Shown one piece after another: positions 44,067 through 54,800 of a stretch of 64,000 nt of DNA. The notes beneath the pieces were generated by a model. It made no database searches. It was not told where the DNA came from and worked only from the letters and a program-made list of their open reading frames with translations. Source of the DNA: Spinacia oleracea (lineage: Eukaryota; Streptophyta; Magnoliopsida; Caryophyllales; Amaranthaceae); NCBI RefSeq assembly GCF_020520425.1, contig NC_079492.1, positions 146,537,861 to 146,601,860 of the forward strand, given 5' to 3'. Position 1 is the first letter of the stretch; the number at the start of each line of letters is the position of its first letter. Made by a program: the position numbers and the translations under genes.

Positions 44067-45207
44067 TACTGGTTTAAATTTTAGGGACTATGTCCAAAAC
44101 TCAAGTTCAAATTCCGTGTGTATCAATCATCTACCTTAACCCGGTTATCACAATAACGGCTATAATTTATAAATTATAATCAAATTACATTACTTTACAT
44201 ATTGCAAATTTACAATGGTATTAAAAACCGTTAGTTTACACCACTTGACCAGAATAAGTTAGTTGAAGTGTTGAACCAAATTCAGGATCCACGTGCGGGT
44301 TTAACTATTCAACGGGTCAAATATAAAGACTTGACCCATATATATAAATATCTAATGACGTAGATGTAGCTTGTATCTGAAACAAACTTAGATATTTTCT
44401 TACTACAATAATTTCATAATTTGATAATATGTCACGTATTTCGTCCCTATACTCAAAATGGACAATCATATTAATTACTTCGTATTATATTAAGGCTTTA
44501 GAGCTGTAACACCAACTGCTTAAGAATTGAATTTGGTTTCTCTTACGTAAAGGATTCTTCAACTATAATATATTTGTAATTTCATTTTCAAATGTTCTAG
44601 ATAACATTAATAAATAAATGCTATACCTATAATAAGCTTTGCTTTTATTCAATTTGGATCTCCATTAATATACACCCATTATTAACTCTTGAAGGACTTA
44701 ATTTGTCTTTATGCACGTACTCATTTACAACTCTTAAAGCCACTAATAAACAATTAGTAAATTTCCTAAATTTGGAATTGATAAAAGTGCGTTCTACTCA
44801 CCCGATTTTCACTTATTTTTTCTGAACTTATCTGAACTGAACTTATTAGAACTTATCAAAACTTTTTTTAGTTATAAGTTATATTTGGTCAACCCTTATT
44901 TTTCCTGAACTTATCTGAACTTTTTTTTCGTGAAATAAGTGGAAATAAGGTGAACAGAACATAGCCTTAATGCATGACAAAATCACAAACCGACCGATGT
45001 AATTAATGTTTATTATTAACAAAAAAAGATTCAATTTTAGCATTTTATATGGATTATTTGGGATTGCATGCATGTATCATTTCTCTAGTAGCTATCAAAT
45101 CTTATTAGATGTATACCGTTGAATTCAAAGGAAGTGCAAGTGGTCGAACCAATTAAGATGTCATTCCTATGTTTAAGGTCTTTTTCACTACACACTCTTA
45201 TCTATTA
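43949..45207. other. Intergenic with one repeat
   Basis: No gene is seen. The block at 44787-44967 is a member of the 'gttctattcacc' family. The rest is AT-rich. Confidence 0.5.
44787..44967. repeat. 'gttctattcacc' TIR element
   Basis: The left end reads 'gtgcgttctactcacc' and the right end 'aaggtgaacagaacatagcc', an imperfect inverted pair. The body is 'ctgaacttatctgaac', as in the cluster at 31593-32417. Confidence 0.6.
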
Positions 45208-45551
45208 CTCCCTTCATTCCTAAATGATCTTCCAATTTGGTGTTTGGGGTGGAAAATAAGAAAATGAAATCTTGTAATGATTGGGTGTAAGAGTAATGAT
45301 TGGGTGTAAGAGAAAATAATAAATAAATGAAGAAAAGTAATAAAGAAATGAAAGAGAGAGAAAATATTTTTATTAAAGTAATAAAAAATCATAAAAGTGG
45401 GGTTAGGTGGGTGAATAGGGAAATGTGAATGAATTAAATAAGGGGTGGTGGGAAAATTTATGGTAAAAAGTCATGTCCAAAAATAGAAACAGGAAGATCA
45501 AATAGAAATGACATTTATAGAAACAGGAAGATAAAAAATGAATGGAGGGAG
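45208..45551. mobile_element. Stowaway-like MITE, 'aatgatcttcc' family
   Basis: Left end 'ctcccttcattcctaaat', right end 'aaaaaatgaatggagggag', flanked by TA. No coding content. Confidence 0.8.
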
Positions 45552-46783
45552 TACGTAGTACCATACAAGTATAATTAATAAAATTTCCTAATTTAATATT
45601 TTTCCCTAATCGAAAAATTGAATGACATGCAAGGCAAATATATTGATCATAAAATGATCCTCTATTATACGATGAGTAGCATTATACAAATAATTCAAGC
45701 CTACCTAATAACCAAGAACTTCAATTATTTATTAGTCATATAATTTGTTAATCAACTCTAGTTGATTTTTGGTTTTATATCCACTTATTTGAATAAAAAT
45801 TGTACAATAAGTATAAAAAATTTGATACAATAATTATGCATTACGTAATTGATCATGAATGATTTGTGGTATACTTCCTTTTAAGTTTTAATCATGATTT
45901 CATGGTTTTGTTAGGAAATATTAATTAATGTGAAATCACTAAACATAACAACCACAAACTAAAAGAAAAAGTGGGACCCGAATCCCACCCGATCCTATAG
46001 GTGGGCCAAACATGTTGGAGCCCAGGCCCACATGGCCTTGGAGTTGGCAAGGCCTAGTCCAAAATTGATATATTCTTAAGGCTCAGATCTAATCTCTGGT
46101 ATGGGCTAATTAATGGCCCCACTTTGAACAAGTAAGTCAAACAAGTCAACTTGTCTTACTTGAATTATTCCAACTTCTAAGACTTGTTCGTTCATTTATG
46201 AGATCAAACCTGTTGTGAAAACATATCACAATTATGAAATTGCATTATTCGAATTTTCATCGTTATTATTATGGCATGTTCTTTTTCTTTTTCTCTTTTT
46301 TTTTTTTTAGCTTCTAACAAATACTTTTCTCATATCAAAATTATAGTCTTGTATTCTACATCCAGCGTCTCATAATTATAATCATGTTTCTCTATTTGGC
46401 CATAAAATACTTCCTATATTACTCTCATTTGGGACCACAAAAAGATTAAAAATACATTAAAAACCTCTCCATGTAATTTATTCATGTTTACATGTACTAT
46501 ATTATACTTTCTCATACAAATTAATCATCAATGTATTATATTTCTAATTTCCACGCACTATATTCCACTTTTCTTAAAATCCGTGTTTTCAGGTAAACAG
46601 AACTATAATTTTGGAACATAAAGAATATTACAACATGGTTGGCTACACAGCCTAATGTAACATGAATATGTAATGGTACAGAATTACGGCTCATTGCAAG
46701 AACATCATTAGTCAATCTGTTTTTCTCGAGCTATGCTTTTGTTTACACGCTTATGCGAAGCTTAAGGTAATCGGGTTAAATTA
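45552..46783. other. Intergenic, nothing recognised
   Basis: AT-rich sequence without a supported gene, RNA or element. Confidence 0.5.
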
Positions 46784-46791
46784 GCTACATT

Positions 46792-47385
46792 CTTAGTTTT
46801 AAAAGGCGCAAGGCGCACTAAGGCGCACAAGGGTCGTGGAGCCTAGGCGCAAGGCGCAAGGCTCGGGCGCGCGCCTTTTGGATACAAGGCGCACATAATT
46901 TTCTAATAAACCTTAAAGTTCGGTATAGAAAAAAAATTAACACAATTTATACTCAAAACAACATATTTGTATTGGAGTGTCATATTTTCTTGCCGGTTCA
47001 TAAGCATTGCGTGATCCCGTCGATGAAGTGTTAGAATTAGAACCTTCCATGGTAATTACAAGCTGGAAATATGAAAATTAACTCATATTATGCTACTTCC
47101 TCTACCCAAAAAGCTAAGGTTGTAGAGATATAACCGGTGATAGGTCACATGGAGTGTGTTTATATCATTGAAAAAGAAAAAAAAATGTAAATAAAACATC
47201 CACGTCATCCTACCGCGCCTGAAGACCGAAGGCGCACAAGGCGCTGCGCCTTGCGCCTTACCTAAGGCGCACGAAGGCGCGCGCCTGGTTGACATCAGTG
47301 AGCCTGGAGAGCTCAAGGCGCCGAAGGCTGAGCCTAGGTGAGCCTTGCGCCTAGGCGCACCTTGGGCGCGCTTTTTTAAACTAAG
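46792..47385. mobile_element. hAT-like non-autonomous element, 594 bp
   Basis: The ends 'cttagttttaaaaggcgc' and 'gcgcgcttttttaaactaag' are imperfect inverted repeats. They are bracketed by an exact 8-bp duplication GCTACATT (46784-46791, 47386-47393). Subterminal arrays of 'aaggcgca' and 'tgcgcctt' are strikingly GC-rich. A 37-codon minus-strand frame (46937-47050, starting MEGSNSN) in the middle may be a transposase remnant; that is a guess. Confidence 0.85.
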
Positions 47386-47451
47386 GCTACATTAACAAGG
47401 AAATCCAATAAAATATGCTTACTATCTTATATCTGCATCCAACACGTAAGC

Positions 47452-47548
47452 CCTGTTCTATTCGACTTATTTGACTGAACTTATATTATCTAAACATATT
47501 CTATCTGAACTTATTTTATCTGAAATAAGTCAAATAGATTAGAGCCTT
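47452..47548. repeat. Short 'gttctattc' TIR element
   Basis: 'gccctgttctattcgactta' at the left is mirrored by 'aagtcaaatagattagagcc' at the right. It is a short relative of the 44787-44967 element and lies just 3' of the UCH gene. Confidence 0.5.
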
Positions 47549-47834
47549 AATAGTAAAAATCTGCCAATCCCTCCAAGTTAAGACAAGGCTGCATCAACTT
47601 GTAGGGCTTGGAGTCATCCTTCCAAGTGATTTAACAAAATTTTCACAGAAAATCCAAGGATAATCAAGCAACTTGATGGCATGTGAGAACGACATTTCTT
47701 TAGGTGAAGTGTGATACAAAACTCTAGTACACTGGATGAAAATTTTCTCTAACAAGATTAAAAAAAAAACCGCTTTAATCACTAAACACCATTGTAGGAA
47801 GCACTGAAACTTGTATAAACAAACTTGCTAGTGC

Positions 47835-48833
47835 TTAAGCAGTCGCCTTTGATACAGCAATGACATTGAAGTTCATAGAATTAGGGTTTTTCTCAATCAT
47901 TCCCTTTATGACCTTTGCTGCATCCTGAAGTAATAATAAAGCAAAGGAAATTCAGAAATGGCAACAGTGAAAAAATAATAGACATTGTAAATCTTAAAAA
48001 AAAGGAGGCCAAAGTAAAACAGATTTTTTAAAAACTTATCTTATCTGAACTTATCAAAACTTATTTTAGTTATAAATTATATTTGATCAACCCTTATTTT
48101 TACTTATTTTTATTTATCTGAACTTATATAAACTTATTTTCCTGAAATAAGTGGAAATAAGGTGAACATAACGCACCTTAAGTTTGCAAGCCCTCTAAAC
48201 TAGACCTAATAGTTGAGATTGTAGAGAACATGGACAAAAAAGTAACAAATAATTACAGAAAAAATAATCACCTGAAGTAATGTACTTGGTGAGGATGGTC
48301 CATGTGATACTGGTCTTTCCCTTCTCCCATCAAGTTCATAAAGTTCACCTGAAATCACAGTTACATTAGACGAAGAGAAATGAGGTGATAGCTGAAATTT
48401 TCACAACACTGAGTACATTTTCTTGGTACAACGGACTTGTTGCGTGTTCAGCGCGCATTTGAGGTGGCGGGTAGCGTTTACACCTAATCAAGACGCTACT
48501 TGTAAAATTTGTAAGTGTTTGACATGATAGCGGTTTAGGTAGCGGATAGCGGTTGGGTAGCTTTTGTCAAACGTTAAAATATTAGCGTTCAAATGTAGCG
48601 GGTAGCGTTTGACAAATTTATAATAAAGTTTTAAACGATATACTAAAGTTTTTATTTTATTTTACAATATCAACCGCTACTTTTACCAAACACTAGTACT
48701 AGTTACCCACTACTTTGTTAGCTATCAGCTACCCGCTGGTATTCACCGCTAACCGCTACCGCTAATTTTGCCGAACATGGCTTTGGTGATTAAGGGTACA
48801 TAATATGGATGCATGCGCCAACACGTTTGTGCA

Positions 48834-48865
<32 letters not shown>

Positions 48866-51800
48866 AATGGAATATGGACGTGGGTGTAAATATGTATTTG
48901 CATGCCAACGAGAGAGGGGAAAAGGTGCAGAGAGAGGGGCAAGTACCATCAACACATGAGAAGCAGATAAAATGAGTGTCCACATCATCTGAGGCCTGTG
49001 AGAAAAAAAGTTGTCAGAGTACGTACGAAAGGCAAAAAGGATAATGATGTTCGACCTAAACGTATTGTCAAACACAAATACAAGTGTGCACACTCTCACA
49101 CACATTCATTTAACAGTAAATCCATATTCATATTCAACAGCTCAGGTTACAGAGTACAACTTTAATAGCTAGGATTGTAGGAAACCCAGATCCCCTTCTA
49201 GAAGCAATGCAGCTTAATCTAAAACCCCTTACAAGGCTATAGTCATGAAGTTTGCGTATGATTTGGAATAAAACTATCCTTGTGGAAAGGCCAAATTAAA
49301 TGCATATAGGCATATCCACCATTCAAAAATATTTCTTTTCATAAAGTTTTTATGTGATGTTGCCTTAGCAGCTTAGCTTATGTCAAACGGGCTGTATTCG
49401 AAAAAGTTCAGTGACCAGATAATGCATGAGCTCACAATTCACAAGTAACAAGAAAATTTATCATCACAAAGCATAGATAAAAGTATTTGAAAGAAGTTCA
49501 CCTCAGTATCACCAGCACTAGCTGCTACACAGTGAGCAACTTCCATTTCTGTATCTTTCTCAAGAAATACAGCACGCTGAAAGATGTAATATAAACTTTT
49601 TTAAGATATTTAGAAAATAAACATAGGAGTATACTTCAGAGTAAGATCTAGATATAACCTCTGACGGATCCATGTTCGCTGTGGATTTGTAAAATCTATC
49701 CAGGAAGGAATCTTCTTCTGAAGAAAGAAGTAAAAAGAACAAGCCACAAAAAATCAGAATCTTGCCTTTAACACCATTCAAAACTGTTACGGAGTAAAAT
49801 TTTTGAAACCAGCTTCACTGCACAAAACCAAACAATAGTTTCTTGACCCACACATCTGGCATTTTAATTTAATAAATCTAAAGTCATAACCTTTAGCAAC
49901 TCTTCAACACCTCAATGAGAAACTGCTTGCAATTATGTAGAAAACAAGTAGAGAATATTAGCTCGATGCAATACACACTTTCACAGCAGAAAAAGGAAAT
50001 CCCTTGTGAAGTGTTCCTCTGTCCTTTGATCATAAACTATATCGCTTATCCAAAAAAATGCTATTGTTTGGCTGTTCATTGATAAGGTTTTACTTCATAA
50101 AAAAAATCATTTAAGTATTCGCATTAATTCCTCTAAAGCTTCTTCTTAAACCACTCTTTGGGAGGTGAAACTTGTTAAACATTGAGTTCTATCTAAGTAC
50201 TACATAACAGAGTTACATGATAGCTAAAATTTGGTGGCAGATCCATTTATTAATTTGATTTTCACTACATAGCATCCTTTTGCAATAAGACTTGGACCAA
50301 ATAGGCAGAAGTGCTAACATTATCACCATTATGTGCTTCCTTAGAATATGCTAAAAGTAAGATGAAATCATTAAAAGGAGCTCGACTGCACTAGAAGGCA
50401 CTACCTATATGACTAAGGTACTCTCTTCTGAGAAAATTATATTTGCCATAGAAATTCTAAAGCCTGTCTAATTTTAGGAGGCAGGATGGGTTACCTCCCT
50501 GGAGTCCTGGACAGGGAACACACCAGTAAGGACAAAGACACATAGCACAAAAAAGAGCCCGATGGATAATTACTCAAATCATCTTAGAGGATATGAAGTG
50601 GTCAGAACTCAGAAGTACGGCTAAGCAAAAAATGATCTGCGAACCCTGAAAATATATATACTCTGAAAAAGTAGGGCATAGATTCCATCTGAAATTTGGA
50701 GCACCAGGTTTAGGAATAGTCTAGACACCTAATCAAATACATAGTATATAATCAAAATGTATTTTGAGCATCAACAAAAGATTTTGTCATGGGGTAATCA
50801 ACAGTAAAACCGAAAATAGTAGCTAGTAAGCGAATATAAGTCTTCAAAATACTTTGTTTCTTTCTTGCTTTCCTTTCTAAACATGCCCCAGCCTAATTTC
50901 TATATATTTAGAATTTACAGACTTTAAAATTTTAACCCTTAGCTGAGACACTCATGCTCCCTCCTCTCTTCCTTCTTTTCCATTCCGAGGCTCTGTCTAT
51001 CATGATCCACATTCTTTGACCTACACATGTGAATTCTCGTGTGGGTCTGTTTTAGGTTTCATATTGGTTTCTCTTCCAAATTAGAGAAACTCTTATACTT
51101 CATCTGGAATTACATGCTAATACCTGATAGAATGGCATAAAGATAACAAATGAGACAATCGATGCTGAACTCTACTTCAATCACGAGCTACAAATACATT
51201 TTCACAAACCAAATTGAACTAGATTATATACCCCAAATAATAGGTGCCCAGACTGTTGGGTAACTGAGCTTTGCAAGAACCAAAGTCCCAGACTGATTCA
51301 GGTTGGTTATAAATAGGGATGTTGAATATTTAGGTCTTGGCTACCTGACATGAAATTAGTTTTAGACCGGGTACTAAACCCAAGCGCAAGCTGCACAAAC
51401 AGCGTCCAGCGTTCCGTGTATAAGTGAACAGCAGCTCAATCAGTTGCCCGATTATCTTATGCTATAATGGAAGGGAGGAATCAAAGAGTCTTCAAACCCT
51501 GTCCTTGAAAACAGAATACCCTATTACCCTGAGAGACCAAAAGGTCTTCCATAAAACAAAAGCTATAAAGGTTTTCACAAAAGAGTTAAGGCCCCTGCAG
51601 CATAATTAACATTCCCTGAACTGGATGGACAGGTCTTGTCAAGATTAAGTTCACGTAGAGCAAACACCAGTAAATGAGGGCAAAAATGATCCTCAAGATA
51701 ACCAAACCAAACAATCTGATGGTACTGCATAGCTATGTTACTCGGATTTAGGTAACCGTATCGGATGTCAGAGGACCAACTCAACCAAAAGCTTAAGCTG

Positions 51801-54800
51801 ATGGTTGAAGCCCCAAGATTAGTTTTATACTCTATCACGCCCCCTCACATGAAAGCCCTTTGGGCTTGAAGTGTGGATGCAGCTAGGCCTCTTCATACCT
51901 AGCGCGAAATATTCCACTTTGAAAGGAGGGGTGGATGAGATTCGAACCCGTGACCTTTGCGTCACGTTGGCTCTGATACCATGTCAGAGGACCAACTCAA
52001 CCAAAAGCTTAAGCTGATGGTTGAAGCCCCAAGATTAGTTTTATACTCTATCATCGGACACGGTCACTCGGGTACATGTCCGGGTGTCTGACTCGACTAT
52101 TTTGTGATAAATTTAATGATTTTGGTCCAAAATGAAGTGTCAGGTGTCCATACTCATGTCTGGGTGTCGAGGATCCGACACGGGTATTTGAGGTAAAATG
52201 AAGAGTCCAAGTAACATAACTACAAAGGAACCCAGTCGCGACCTCATTTGGACCTGGTATCCTTGGATATTATAAATTATAACTCATAGTACAGCCCATA
52301 TAGAACCCAAAAAAAGGATCAAGAAGACTTTTGCTTAAAAGGGCGGGTAGAAGAAGAAGAAAGGTGAGCCTAAGTACCTTGACCAGGAATAGCAGAACAA
52401 TAAGAAACATGACCAAGGGAGAAAATGAAAAATAGAAAGGCAAAGCAGCTCAAGCATGTGTTATCAATATAGTTTCTCTTCATGCAAGATATTAGTTGGT
52501 TAGGAATCCACCAAGACAATTCTTGCAGCTCTCAAATCCCATTTAGGATTTTAGGGCATGCTTGGATTGGGTGTAATGGATTAAGGGTAATTAAGTCAAA
52601 CCACCTTAATAAAAGGAAAACGAAGGTGGATTGAGGTGGTAGCAAGGAGGGTGATGTGGTGGTTTTGTGATTAGAAGTGGTTGTTGTGAGGAGGAGGAAG
52701 GGAGAAGCTATTACTCCCGAATGAGGGTAATAATCACCCTAGTGGAATGGTGGAAACAATTAACCACATAATGAGGATAACTATTTCCCTTTTCCTTTTC
52801 TTCTTATCAACACTAGCTAATATTCTTCGCCACCGCTTCATCCCCTTATGATGACCTCCAATTACCTTATTTTTTTCATAGTTCTGTTTGACCTTGATTA
52901 TCCCCCTTAATGCATTACCCTCAGTCCAAGCATGCCCTTAGAAGATATCACTTACGGTGTAGGTTAACCTTTACCACCGACACATTCCACAAGGTAAACC
53001 GTCCCTTCCCTCTTACATTCACTAAAAATGAAAAAAAACCTGCCAAGTTTCTGCCATTTACGGATTAGAGATTTTACGACACAGTGCTATTTGAAACAAA
53101 ACAAGCTGATATGACCTTGCTTTGCAGGCTGATGACTCAAGAACTAAGCATACGTGAATAAGGTTCAAGCCTAGATTGGACTGGTCAAGATCCAGTTCAA
53201 TCAAATAGCAGCAGTTGTTAAAGCAAACAATCACCACAGGACTCAACTGTAGGAAACCACGCTCACAAGTGAGTTTTCCTGGTACTAGAAATTATCTTGT
53301 CAACTGCATTTCCAAGTTATAAAGCTCGAGTTCAATTATATTATAGCTTGCCCAACAAACCTGGATTTAGATTCTCTACAAAGAAGGTGGTTGAACGAGC
53401 CAAATAACCAGAACAGTAATCCAGCAACCATAATTTTCCAGAAAAGCCCCATCCTCCTATCCTCTGTTGGTCTGCTAGCCAGAGACCAACCGAAAACATC
53501 TAGTTTTTCTTTTCCCTCTCAAACTGTTCAATTTTCAGAGCATGCACGGACAAATGCAAGATGCAACACAAAGCTTGCTAAATTATGATCTACTCAAATA
53601 ATAACACATTTTCCAACTTTAACTCTGAAATGACTACGCTTATGAAGTTAGTGCTTCACACCTTCACGCACAAAGAAAAAAAAGGTCTTTTAGAAAGTGC
53701 ATCAAGCATGGAGAGAAGTGCTACAAAGATATAGTGTTGGTGATATTGTGCATCACAAAAATAAAGGGAGGTGCTTCATGATCATCACAAACTTTGAAGC
53801 AAGGGGGTGAGATGAAGTTAGTGCTCAAGTTAGTGGTTAAGCTTCCTTAATTTTAGGGACTACCTTAAGTTTTTAACCGTGAGTCAAAATCATGTGTTTA
53901 ATTGTTGTTAGTGGTGGATGTAGTACGTGGGTCACTAATACCACTTTCTTAGTTTGATTCCTATTTTTCAGCTTTTGTTAGTTTGATGTATGCCTATATA
54001 ATAGGCTCCTATCAATTTTCCAGTCGAATGAGAATGCATCAGCATTTTAGCATCTAAATCTTCAATCTTTTGTCTTCATATTTCCAACATTAGTCCTATA
54101 TGCACTTGGGGCGTGCTTAATTATTCATTGACAATTGTAATTAGTGTAATTTGTACGGAGTAATAAACATAAGCGTTATAGACTATTAATAAGGGGGACA
54201 CCAAAAGGTCAAGAGTTCCCTTATACAATAGAGATACACAACACTGACGCATTGCACATGAAACTAACAGACATAGTCTTATATCACCATTTCAGAAAGC
54301 ATCACTCATAAATCTTAACAAATACTATGTTCTGCAAGAAGCTGTCCTTAAGAAGGAAAAAATATATCATCATCCATCATAGTCTAACATTGCCCCTTTA
54401 GAGAGCACTACAAGTAACTTTTTGGTTGCAAAGTAAAAAAGTTCCAGAAAGAAAGTAATTATGAATGATTATGTTCTTGTACTCAAGGATGTTAATTTAC
54501 CATAAGTTACTCCAAGAAACCAGACTTAAAGCTAGAAATAATCCTTTTCAACTAGAGCTATAAGCAAAGAAACTCACCAAGCTTGATTTCCGATGTAACA
54601 TTCCCAAGAGCATGTAGAAGCCCGACAGTTCCACAAGCATTTCCCACAGTCTGCTTCATGAAGTAAACATTTTTGTTGTAGTCCTGAAGCATAAACAACC
54701 ATGACTCTCAGTGAGTGCAGAGAAAAAATAAAAGAACTTCCAAACCTTCTACTTCTAACTTTTAAGAACTCATTAACCAGCAACAGTAACTTTTGGCTTA

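Noticed and set aside
51838-51981. tRNA gene in the TRIM interior
   Set aside because: Only a B-box-like word is present; the LTRs, primer site and purine tract explain the segment.
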